From assembly GCA_025618425.1 (NCBI GenBank), contig CM046850.1, positions 29,663,347 through 29,727,346 on the forward strand: DNA of 64,000 nt. The letters run 5' to 3'. The notes beneath the pieces are model-generated. The model was not told the DNA's origin and ran no database searches. It saw only the letters and a program-made list of their open reading frames with translations. Positions 23,141-32,725 of the stretch are shown one piece after another. The position numbers and the translations under genes are program-made. How positions within the stretch are numbered: position 1 is the stretch's first letter; each line of letters starts with the position of its first letter. This DNA comes from Heliocidaris tuberculata (taxonomy: Eukaryota; Echinodermata; Echinoidea; Camarodonta; Echinometridae).

Positions 23141-24319
23141 AATGACTGAATAAAGAGGATTAGTAGATGTGGCTGACGGCTCAATACATGCGGATACGAG
23201 GAAAGTTGCAATTATTGGGTTCTTATTCAAATCCAAAAAATATAATGTTGAAGATAAAGAAATTTGATCGGGGTTCCTAGTACCTCTGCCAACATTTATG
23301 ACAAATGAAAGCTGTTCTCGTGTATGCAAGGAAATAGAAGAAACATAAAGCATAACAACGAAACTATAATCGATAATTTTATTTTTCATGAAAATCGAAT
23401 TGGTTTTGCATAAGATATTCCAAGTTGATAGAAATGCAATTCATAAGGGTTTCGTAAAAGACCGATATTGGCATGTTTCGGTGAGAGATATTCTATCAAA
23501 TAATATTTTACATTAAAAAATATCTGTGAGTATGTACGATACAGTTTAAAATTCAGAACAACAGGCCCGAATAGGTAACGGAGCCAAATTTTTAATATGG
23601 TTTTCATCGTTGTACAATAATATATAGTGAGTAAATGCGGTAGACACTCAAACGTTAATCACAACAGGCAACGTAGCCGAAAGAAGTGTGAGTATATTAA
23701 AAAAACCGGTTTCCTTGATCGATACTATTATGAATTATCGCACAACAGAAAATGCTTGGATTTGTCTTCAATTTCCCGCGCTTGGGCCGATTCGATTTCA
23801 AATCATTTGATTGAAGTTCACATCCTACGGCTAAAATTGTTTTGCAGAAATTGATGTATAAATACAGGGAAGTCAAATCTAATTTTGAAATCCAATCTCA
23901 GAAGCGATGCAAGCCGGAGAAGCACGACGGATGTTTATTTTTTCAAGTTATATTTTTGTCCTCTTTTCTGCGCAATATGGGGGCCATCGAGAGGCGGAAA
24001 GAAATTTTCTATTCATATGCAGAATGATCATTTAAGCATGACACGTTTGTGTCAGTAGATAGACATCTTAAATCTTTAAAAAAAAATAAAAGGGGGGGGG
24101 GTTGTTTTCCAGTCTCCGTGGGGAAGGGTCATTTTGGCTTTCTTTATCCACCTTTGTAACCGGTCAGGCGCTATATAAGGAACAGCTATTATTATATTAT
24201 TATTATTATTTGTCATTATTTCGTGACATGAAGAGTATTTCCATATGTGTGTCTCATATCAATTGTTATACACGGTATCTAAGACAATGCAAAACACATT
24301 GATATGTTAAATACATTGC

Positions 24320-24397
<78 letters not shown>

Positions 24398-24432
24398 TGT
24401 TGTTATAATGTTCCACGTGTTGGAATAAATGA
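23099..24432. other. Low-copy DNA between transposons, with (TA)n blocks
   Basis: (TA)n at 23099-23134 and a long interrupted (AT)n at about 24321-24398. GCGCTATATAAGGAACAGC then TATTATTATA near 24170-24210 resembles widespread animal repeats that contain GCGCTATATAA. A slightly GC-richer patch lies at 23640-23960, but no exon is supported. Confidence 0.4.
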
Positions 24433-24594
24433 ATAAAGAACAAAATCTGGACAAATATCATGCTTAGTTCCAACATTGTTATTGTTATTGTTCATATCTG
24501 CTCTCCACTTGATAAAGGAAGAGGCTTCCGAAAATTTGTGGTTTGTAAATATACTGTTGTTGGAACTAAGCATGATATTTGTCCGGATTTTGTT

Positions 24595-24600
<6 letters not shown>
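24433..24600. mobile_element. 168-bp hairpin MITE with 43-bp arms
   Basis: Arm 24433-24475 (ATAAAGAACAAAATCTGGAC then AAATATCATGC) is the inverse complement of 24558-24600 with one mismatch. The 82-bp spacer contains GTTATTGTTATTG and GATAAAGGAAGAGGC. The right edge runs straight into (AT)n. Too short to encode anything. Superfamily undetermined. Confidence 0.75.
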
Positions 24601-24638
<38 letters not shown>

Positions 24639-24786
24639 AAAGAAATGGTCACTATGATACGGTCGTAGCTTTTATTATCCTCCTTTAGTCGTAGTCAGGC
24701 TTTCGATCTATGATCTTTATCATGGCTCCACTATGAGTGACCACTGGTGTTGTGTTCGAGAAACATTTCTCGCAATATATATATAT
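24601..24786. other. (AT)n and a short unique segment
   Basis: (AT)n at 24601-24634, then a low-copy segment with TGGTCACTATGA (near 24645) and TCATAGTGGAGCCA on the complement (near 24724-24737), a weak inverted pair. It ends in a second short (AT)n at about 24774-24789. Confidence 0.4.
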
Positions 24787-24883
24787 ATAATTGTGAGAAA
24801 TGAAAATTAGAGAATAATGGTTGCGTAGCTTAAATCAAAGTTCCCCAGAGCTGTCCTCCCTTTTTGAATTTTTGCAAAGGTTG

Positions 24884-24889
24884 AAAAAA
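24884..24889 (-). terminator. T6 polymerase III terminator of the tRNA
   Basis: Six T on the minus strand, one base after the tRNA 3' end. Four or more T is the normal stop for RNA polymerase III. Confidence 0.7.
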
Positions 24890-24890
24890 T

Positions 24891-24961
24891 GTCTCCGCCG
24901 GGAATCGAACCCGGGTCGTTGGCTCAGAACGCCAATGCCTTAACCACTAGACCACGGAGAC
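24891..24961 (-). tRNA. tRNA-like gene, predicted anticodon TCT (Arg)
   Basis: 71 nt on the minus strand fold into a complete cloverleaf: acceptor GTCTCCG with CGGAGAC (7 bp), D-arm GTCTAGTGGTTAAGGC, anticodon arm TTGGC-GTTCTGA-GCCAA, variable loop CGAC and T-arm CCGGG-TTCGATT-CCCGG. The A box TGGTCTAGTGG and B box GGTTCGATTCC match polymerase III consensus, and T6 follows the 3' end. Loop position 33 is T, so positions 34-36 read TCT, predicting Arg (AGA codon). G at position 32 is unusual. It lies in an inverted duplication with AT microsatellites around it, so it may be the intact head of a SINE rather than a working tRNA gene. CCA is not encoded. Confidence 0.65.
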
Positions 24962-25040
24962 GGGCCAGTGATTTCGGCGACACCAGATTCAATTGACCGA
25001 CAGATTGACAAATCCTCAACCTTATTAATTAATTCCTTTG

Positions 25041-25111
25041 TCGGGGGCAGGTGAGTGGTTAAGGCATTGGCGTTCTGAGCCAACGACCCGGGTTCGATTC
25101 CCGGCGGAGAC
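25041..25111 (+). pseudogene. tRNA pseudogene with replaced 5' half
   Basis: From the D-loop to the 3' acceptor strand it is identical to the minus-strand tRNA (AGTGGTTAAGGCATTGGCG through CGGCGGAGAC), with the same T6 at 25113-25118. The first 13 or so bases (TCGGGGGCAGGTG) cannot pair with the 3' acceptor strand CGGAGAC, and the A box is damaged. It cannot form a cloverleaf and is probably inactive. The break falls at the same point where the inverted duplication ends. Confidence 0.8.
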
Positions 25112-25217
25112 ATTTTTTCAACCTTTGCAAAAATTCAAAAAGGGAGGACAGCTCTGGGGAACTTTGATTTAAGCTACGCAATCATTATTCTCTCATTTTC
25201 ATTTCTCACAATTATAA

Positions 25218-25262
25218 TTATTTCTACGAGAGTTGGCAAAGCTGTTGTATATGTTATTTCCT

Positions 25263-25304
<42 letters not shown>

Positions 25305-25530
25305 GATACACATATGTATGTATGTATATATATATATATATTTTTTTTTTTCTGTAAAATAATGAATAATAAATGAGATTAAGTAACGAGTAAAGTAACG
25401 ATTCAATTGCAGTGTTAGCGTCCCGAACCCCGAAGCCCGTTCCAAAACGTCACGTGGATAACATTTTCTTGTTATTTAGATACAAGAAGCTTTATATTTA
25501 ACAGTGTTATATGTAATGCGGTATGTCTTT
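25218..25530. other. AT microsatellites and a short unique segment
   Basis: (AT)n at about 25265-25301 and 25325-25341, then low-copy DNA. No gene. Confidence 0.5.
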
Positions 25531-26011
25531 TACAGGGAAAGTCCATCCTGATTACAACATGTCCAAGTTGGTTTTAAAAGAAGCAGAAAAATTAAAGGAA
25601 CAGGTCAATGAAGGTTTGAGCAAAAAACAATAAGAAATAAGAAAGTAATGAATTTTTAAAGTTGTATTCAATCAAACACAAATTGGCAACTCCTTGACGT
25701 ATCTTGCGAGGTCCTCTTCCATTTGCCCTGGACCCCCAAAATCAATAATTTCTATTTTCTTTTAAGAAAATATTTAATCACGCATGCACCTTAGATACAA
25801 TCATTGTTCATATCATTTTACACAAATCCTGTCTGAAAAAATTTTCATTCCTTCATCAAAAACTAAGAAAATGAAAATTTATGAAATTTTCTGTACTGAG
25901 CAAATGGGGGAAGAGCTCGCAAGATACGTCACGGAGTTGCGAGTTTGTGTTTCTCTCATTTTTCTTCATTTATTCAAATCAACTTAATACCAAGAATTAC
26001 TTTCCCTTTAA
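25531..26011. mobile_element. Palindromic AGGGRAATCC-family MITE, copy 1
   Basis: Left end CAGGGAAAGTCCATCCTG and right end TTACTTTCCCTTTAA. The left arm has GGTTTTAAAAGAAGCAG, GAAGGTTTGAGC and AATAAGAAAGTAATGAATTT, as in copies at 28493-28992 and 42481-43068. An internal block GAGCTCGCAAGATACGTCAC is shared with 28493-28992 and with the fragment at 35872-35982. The left TTAA is degenerate here, so this is an older copy. No open frame. Confidence 0.75.
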
Positions 26012-28492
26012 AGGTGTGCATGCTTAGTGTTTGTAACCAGTACTTCCATTTTTATGTCAGAAACCCATCTATAAATCTGAAACAAAATAATTTTGTCTTT
26101 AAAAAAAGTATAACTGCTATCCCGAAGGAGAATGAATATTTCATAGCCTTTAGAATTAGCCGATTATTTACATGCATTAAATATGAATTTGAAGGGGGAG
26201 CAAAAAAAAAAAAAAAAAAAAAAGATTAATGTTAGAAGGAAAAGACAAGGTGGACGAATAGCAATGACGTTAGTGCATGCACTCTGAAATAAATAGTCGA
26301 TAGGCCGCCTGCATGCACGGCTCGATAATATAATTTGTAGAGGCTTACGTTCTTTCTCTCTGTCTTTCTCTCTCTTTCTCCCGCAATCTATCTCAATCTC
26401 TTCGTCTCCTCTGTACTTAATCTGTTTCGCGCGATTTAATTCTGAAGGCAACTGCTGAAGGAAAATGAAATAAAAGCCACAGCCTTGACAGATTTCCCGT
26501 TTCTTACGCTAAGAGAATTATCGTATTTTGTAACAGAGATCGTGGCGGAGAGAGTCCGGGAAAGGAAGAGGGTCGGTGAAGGATGGGGGGGGGGGGGGCG
26601 TTAAGTATTAAATATTGGTTTGGTTTTCTTAGAGTAAGGTAGAATTATAAAAAAAAAACATGTTTGGTGATTACGAAGGGAAAGGAAAGTAATAATCGCC
26701 CCCTGTAGAATGGCGGAAAGTGAAAATAGATAAATGAATAATTTTTAAAAGGCAGTAGGAAAGGAAATGAAAAAAAAAGAAGAAAAAACGTAAGAAGAAG
26801 TTCCTCCGATGGGATCGGAAATCTCGTCTACCAATAATAAAAAGCCTTAGAAGAATTCGAACGTCATACCACTGTTTCTCATAACAACAGGCTATAGGTA
26901 ACGTAATGTAGAACCTTAAAATATTCATAAAACTCATATTAAAGCCGAACTGTTAGATGTTATGATTTAATGGTACTCACTAAATGTCTCAATGTTTACG
27001 AAAGAACGATTTATGGCAATTTATTCTCCGAAATATAAGTAGATAAACCTGGCATTTTGTTAGAGGCAAAGGTAGGAGTAAAAATGTAAAGACTCACTTC
27101 TTTTAATTTGAATTATCTGTTTGCATGCGTGAATGGGATGTTCTTTCTCGTTGCATGTTGATGGAAAATGATCTGATGATCGCGCCAGATGGTGAATATT
27201 GAATATGTACATAAATTGCCAAAAGAACCACACGTGAATATGTTTGTGATAATTGCTGGAAAATATCCATTACCCGAATACTATTTGTTTTTAAAGTAAA
27301 GTATTATGTTTCTAAAGGCATTGGGTAACACTGCAGGGAAAGTACAACAGTATAATATTAACTGAAGGCATGACTGTAAATAACTACAAACATGATATGA
27401 AAGAGATGTTCTGGGTTTTATAAGCCAGTCGGGCACGCCTTTGGATATCAAGATATTTATGATTGAAATTAAACATCGCAAACCCGTTACCCGGTACGTT
27501 TTTCGGGGTTCTTGTGCGCTAAAACTTGGTGAATGAGCCATAGCGTATACGTTGTTATTCTTTGAATTGCACTACTTGATCATCGAAGGGTTTCTATTTC
27601 TCTAACACATTAAAATGTTTTCTCTGATCATACTTTTAAATTCAAGATAGCTGAAATTCAAAGGTCAAGCTTCAATAATAAGTATGTAAATTAGGTCATA
27701 GAAATATACATCATTCTATATCTAGTGATATCGATAAGTATGACTTTGCAAACAATATATACATCGTAACCCACTAGTCATGTGTTTGCATTTTTTTTTC
27801 CTGTCAATTACCCATTATTACTTACGCCCGATAAAATTGATATAATCTGCAAAACATCCGGCCTTTAGTGGCGTCCTTTTCCCCGCTGTGACATAGATTC
27901 CCGTGGATCATGGACGACTAGTCTGTTACCACAATAGGAAATGAGATATCTGCAGAGAGAGGGCATAATATTAAACGGCACCCACAGGAATGTATCGGGG
28001 ATAATTCTTTGAACCATTCCCGTGTGTTTAATAGCTCGCATTTGCAACGTTTAGGAAATGCGAGGCTCGCATCAAGAACACTTAGGTGTCTTTCAGAAAT
28101 TTTACTCAACGAGTTAAAGGGTATGTTCAACATTTTCAAGACGGATATTAGGTGAAATGCGGGGAGCTTAGAAAGGTGTGTTTAATAGCTAAGCTTACTA
28201 GGTGTAAAAACAAGAAATTTAACACTTTTGATCGTTAATAACTCATAAAATAAAATTCGTAACAAACTGTGAATTTGAATGATGTTACATTAATTTGGAG
28301 TAAGTTTTATATTTCTTTAAATAATCTTTTGAAAATAATAGTTTGAATTTTTAATTAAATATGTGCTTTTGAAAACTCAAGGCCACTAAGTCTGTATACA
28401 TCAGGAATTAATTCAAAACGCAACAATACTTATGTACCATTGTGCATCGCACCAGTTATTTTTGACAACTTTTGCTACCCAGTGTTAATTAA
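26012..28492. other. Low-copy DNA, no gene supported
   Basis: Contains an A22 run (26203-26224), a CT-rich tract (26350-26400), a G14 run (26585-26598) and purine-rich DNA at 26690-26800. A GC-richer patch at 27840-28140 has a minus-strand frame of 73 codons without recognisable domain. It could be a conserved non-coding element or an exon fragment, but nothing in it decides that. Confidence 0.4.
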
Positions 28493-28992
28493 GGGGAAGT
28501 CCACCCTGGTATCCAGTTGGTTTTAAAGGGAGAAAACATTAAGAAACAAATCAATGAAAGTTTGAGAAAAATCTGATTGGAAATAAGAAAGTTATGAATT
28601 TTGGAAGTTGTAATTAATAAAACACAAAATAGCAGGTCCTTTAGGTGACTAGCGAGGTACAGAAAATATCATAAATTTCCATTTCCACTGAAGAGAATAT
28701 TCAATCATACAAGCACCCTAGATATAATCATTACTCATATATTTTTACACAAAATCTGTATGAAACAAATCTATTCCTTCATCGTAAATTTATAAAATTT
28801 TCTGTACTGAGCAAATGACAGAGGAGCTCGCAAGATACGTCACGGAGTTGCCATTTTGTGTTTTATTGATTACAACTTCAAAAATCCATAACTTCTTATT
28901 TCTAATCAGATTTTGCTCAAACTGTTATTGATCTGTTTCTTTATTTTTTCTGCTTCTTTTAAAACCAATTTCAAATCAGGGAGGACTTTCCT
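28493..28992. mobile_element. Palindromic AGGGRAATCC-family MITE, copy 2, TTAA-flanked
   Basis: Bounded by TTAA at 28489-28492 and 28993-28996. Ends GGGGAAGTCCACCCTGG and AGGGAGGACTTTCCT are inverse complements, and long arms continue: GTTGGTTTTAAAGG against CCTTTTAAAACCAA-type sequence, AAATAAGAAAGTTATGAAT against CATAACTTCTTATTTCTAA. It is a 500-bp palindrome-like element with no coding capacity. TTAA target duplication suggests piggyBac-type mobilisation, though the ends differ from the CCCTTTC family. Confidence 0.85.
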
Positions 28993-28996
28993 TTAA

Positions 28997-31478
28997 TAAC
29001 TCATCACTCTGGGTACTCTGGAATTTCAGCCGGTCTCTGATGCTGGTTTCCATGACGTTATAAGTGCACCACATCCAGACATCTACCATTTTTTATTGAT
29101 TTTAAAATCAATGACGCTGTAGCGCATCATGGTAGTTATGACAAGGTCATAGGCGTACAGGCACAAGGGGGGGGGGGGGAGGGGCGTCGCCTCTTTACTG
29201 AATCATGGCTGTATGTTACTACATCGTGCCAATTTTGACACTATGTTACAGTAAAGATTTTATTGCGCCATTAAAATATATAAAAAATATAAAAATTGTA
29301 AATAGACCAACTTGTAACACGAATGAGGTTACAGCTGCCAGAAAATGTATTTTATTCAAAAATTTTTCGTGGGGTTTATGCCCTTCTCATCCCTCCGCCT
29401 CGTACACCTGTGGACAATTGAGATGATTACTAAACCCCTTCCATGGCAGTTTATGAGTTTGCTCCGAATTTTTCCAGGCATGTTGTAATCTTTTTGCGAA
29501 AAACCTTGCAAACTGACCTACAAGTAATTAGAGGAATATCGATTTTTTTTTAACCGCTGAATTATATACAAACTTTGCCTTGACCATCGAAAAAAAGATT
29601 GAGAGACTGTTCGTATCAGGTGAGCGCGAAGCCTTTCATGATTAATGTAATTATGTTGTTATCAAACTCTGCTGTGTCACGCTCGCCAAGAGTTAATTTC
29701 GTTAATGATGAAACCAGAAATGTTTTCCAGTGCTGTTTGAATTGGAACGGGGAAGGGAATATTGTCTAGGCTTCTATTTTGCAACCTTCACATCTTTTCA
29801 CAATTGAAGGTTTTCGGTAACACCATGTGGGAGCCTCTGTGAAAAGGCTGTTGATATATTCTTGCGTGAAAAAATAACCCACTTATGGGGCGTTTAAGGG
29901 AATTTAGGAGAAGTGAAAGGAAAGGAAAGAGATGGAAATGAAATGAAATGAAATTAAACACTTACACATAACTATTTTTGGTTTTTGTTTTCGGTGTTTG
30001 TACACCAAAACTGAAGTGAAATGGAAAGAGGAAAGAAGAAAAAGGAAGAAAGAGTGATCGAGATCAGGAAAGTTCTGAGTAGGTCACAGAAGTTTGGAGA
30101 GAGTAGCTCTGAAAAGAACTGTTTGTATTCCTCTGTAGAGTAGTTCTGAAAGAGAGTTTCCGAACTATGGTATTCTTTCGGTAAAGGAGTATATCTGTCT
30201 CGACGCGTTTCGAACAGTGTGCTCTGTTTATCGTCAGGAGATTAACTCGAGGAAAACTGCAGTGCGGCGAGTATTTATGCACATCTTTATGCACATCTTC
30301 ACATCTTTCTATCAAACGTTGCCTTGCCGTTCAGAGCTTCTACAGTGGAAAGTTAAAAATTTGGCACAGTTTCTCTTATTTTCTTAATCCTTATCAATCA
30401 TGTCAATTCTATCAATTCTTAAAGATTTCGGTTCGCTCAAACATTATCACATTTGCGTATATAGTTTACATGTCATATGGAATGGAGAAGTATAATAAAG
30501 CTATCATACCAGCATATCATATATCCTTAATTTTGTATTGATTATTGAGATATCGAAGGTTCAACTGCGTAAACTTGAGCAGTGTTTGGCCTAACCACGG
30601 TCACTCTAAATATTTAGCGAAAAAAAAAATCCCATCTTGGCTGGGCACATACGGTCGTCGGACTCATATAATTATCGTCAAATTTTTACCAAATATTTTT
30701 TTTTTTACAGCTCATGCCAGCTACTGCCAGCCAGAGATATGAAATTTGAAGGAGATCCCCGCTTTGAACTGATAATCGTACATCACCCCTCGTGATGGAA
30801 TCTCAGTGAGATATCGAATTGGTGCAAACAATGAATGCGGAAGAAGCAAACCAGTACGAAACAGCTGCGTCGATTTACAACGCAACTGAAACCATGTGGG
30901 ACCAAAGGAATGAAAATCGGCAAGCATGATATGATTTCATTACTAGCAAAATCCTCTTTATCATTTTCTTTTGCCTCGTCAATTAAAGATTATAAGAGAG
31001 TATATGGAAAGCGATACACAGGGATGATTAACTATTCACAACAATAGGCTGCAATTAGAGTGAATATAGTAATACAAGTACGCAAAGGTCAGAATTCATA
31101 GCGAACTATTAAAATTTTCATAAACGGCTGCCTGGTGTACGTGTCGAGCGTGAGCACTGTATTCTGAAGTTTCGGATCTTTTCAAGGAGTCATAAAATAT
31201 TGAATAGACTGCTTTAATAAAAATTATAAGGAGCTAACGAAAGTTCGTTGGGAAAGTACATTGCCATGTAAAATATTCATTCAAGATCCCCCAAGCAGAG
31301 GCGTAACGTGAATAAAAATAGCAAATAGTAAAGTTGAAAGGGTCCTTGCATGTAGAGCTATATATAATAATATGAAATATTCTTTGAAATCATATATCTT
31401 CTTGAAACATGTGATCCACGTAAAATTGTATGTAAAGTCTTCTTTTTTTTTGTATCAACAGTGTAATTAATTCTTCTT
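28997..31478. other. Low-copy DNA, no gene supported
   Basis: A G12 run near 29167 lies within GGCGTACAGGCAC wording typical of short dispersed repeats. GC-richer patches at 30060-30310 and 30820-30920 carry short frames without domains. Nothing firm. Confidence 0.4.
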
Positions 31479-31482
31479 TTAA

Positions 31483-31891
31483 CCCTTTCAAGACAATTGA
31501 CCACATTTTGTGGTTTGGCTCAATAACTTTTGATTCAGAGCTCTAAAAAATATACCAGATGCACGAGTAGAAAGAGCAAAATTTTCTGCATACATTATGT
31601 CCATTTTTATTGCATGACCATATTGCGTTTGATGCCAGGAATTAAAAAAAAAAGAATAAGCTTTGAGATCCTTAAATTGGCAACACATTGAGAGGTTTAA
31701 AATCATTGTTTTTCATCAAAATTGGCAATTTCTTTCAACTATTCAACAAATTTCTAACCATGTATATTGTTTTCAAAGACATTACACCTTATTTGAACCA
31801 TGTAGCACTAAAAGAAAAATATTAATGTTGCCAATTTGAAGAACAAAATGTGATCAATTTAGCCCTTAAAATAATCCCTGTCCTGAAAGGG
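31483..31891 (+). mobile_element. TTAA-flanked 409-bp MITE, piggyBac-like, copy 2
   Basis: Begins CCCTTTCAAGACAATTGACC after TTAA (31479-31482) and ends CTGTCCTGAAAGGG before TCAA (31892-31895), a one-base decay of TTAA. The termini CCCTTTCAAGACA and TGTCCTGAAAGGG form terminal inverted repeats of about 13 bp. Near-identical along its length to 3650-4060 and to the complement of 41632-42040. Non-autonomous. Confidence 0.85.
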
Positions 31892-31895
31892 TCAA

Positions 31896-32048
31896 GATTA
31901 GCACTTCTTTTAAGATAAGCTAAGTCATGTCAGTAATGCATCACTTTCTAATATTTTCTGTATTTCAGTGGAACTAAAGCATGGTAGTATCTCAAAATTA
32001 CGCTTAAACAATCTAACCGATGCAAGATATATATAAAATATAAATAAG
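31896..32048. other. Short unique AT-rich spacer
   Basis: Separates two DNA transposons; nothing recognisable. Confidence 0.5.
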
Positions 32049-32050
32049 TA

Positions 32051-32393
32051 CAGTCCGACCTCGTTTATCCGGCCGCATTGGGACCAGCACCCATCCGGAT
32101 AAGTGAAATGGCCGGATATGAGAGAAATGTACATTTTCTACATGTTCTATGCAAATGAATAGGGTAGGGAAGTCTATTGGCTGTAACATTTATGTTTTCT
32201 TGGTGTAGTTGATGATTGCAAATGATCTTTTCATATATAAGAGATAAAATGAAATAAAATTAAACAGAAAATTGCCCATGGTGTTCCTGTTTCCAAGGTT
32301 TTTGGGTGAATTGCATGACGAACTGGCCGGAAGACAGGGCCGGTTAATAGAGATGGCCGGATAAATGAAGTTCGAATAAGTGAGGTCGGACTG
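32051..32393. mobile_element. 343-bp Tigger/pogo-type MITE, TA-flanked
   Basis: The left end CAGTCCGACCTCGTTTATCC and the right end (TTCGAATAAGTGAGGTCGGACTG) are inverse complements at their outer 14 bp, then diverge slightly. TA sits on both outer sides (32049-32050, 32394-32395). The phrase ATCCGGCC/GGCCGGAT is repeated in both subterminal regions. CAGT ends, TA target and subterminal repeats are the known features of pogo/Tigger elements. The AT-rich core has no transposase. Confidence 0.85.
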
Positions 32394-32538
32394 TATACAA
32401 TATCAATGCCTACTCCTTACCACTATATAATTGATGAGTTAGCTTTTCCCTAATCTGCTAAACTTGTGTGCTTATTATACCTTGGGAATAAGGTATTTCG
32501 ATATCAACTTATAGATATATATCAAAAAATCGTTCATA

Positions 32539-32725
32539 ACACGATAAAAACTACTTTCGAAAAAATAACTGAAGGCAATTTCAATAGCCCTGTCTATCAC
32601 CTTTAGAAATGTGCGAACATAACAATGGCGTATTACGTATTACGTAAACCTGATTTCTATGGGCAGTACAATAGGCCTTTGAAATTGCCCTTGAGTTTAT
32701 TTTTCGAAAGTAGTTTTTATCGTGT
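32539..32725. mobile_element. 187-bp MITE, ACACGATA family, copy 2
   Basis: The termini ACACGATAAAAACTACTTTC and GAAAGTAGTTTTTATCGTGT are inverse complements. The core CAATGGCGTATTACGTATTACG is nearly that of 14213-14397, with an extra TATTACG. Here I cannot see the TTA duplication found around copy 1, so either a flank has mutated or the boundary is off by a base or two. Confidence 0.8.

Larger units (their letters stand above)
24787..25217. repeat. Inverted duplication of about 160 bp carrying tRNA sequence on each arm
   Basis: The sequence from about 24787 to 24947 is repeated as its reverse complement at about 25055-25217, with about two mismatches over the 105 bp beyond the tRNA 3' ends. 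The arms include the 3' part of a tRNA, its T6 terminator and a tail with AGGGAGGACAGCTCTGGGG. Homology stops inside the tRNA D-arm, so one arm has a whole tRNA and the other only its 3' part. The spacer is about 107 bp. This could be two SINEs in inverted orientation or a foldback duplication of a tRNA locus. Confidence 0.85.
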
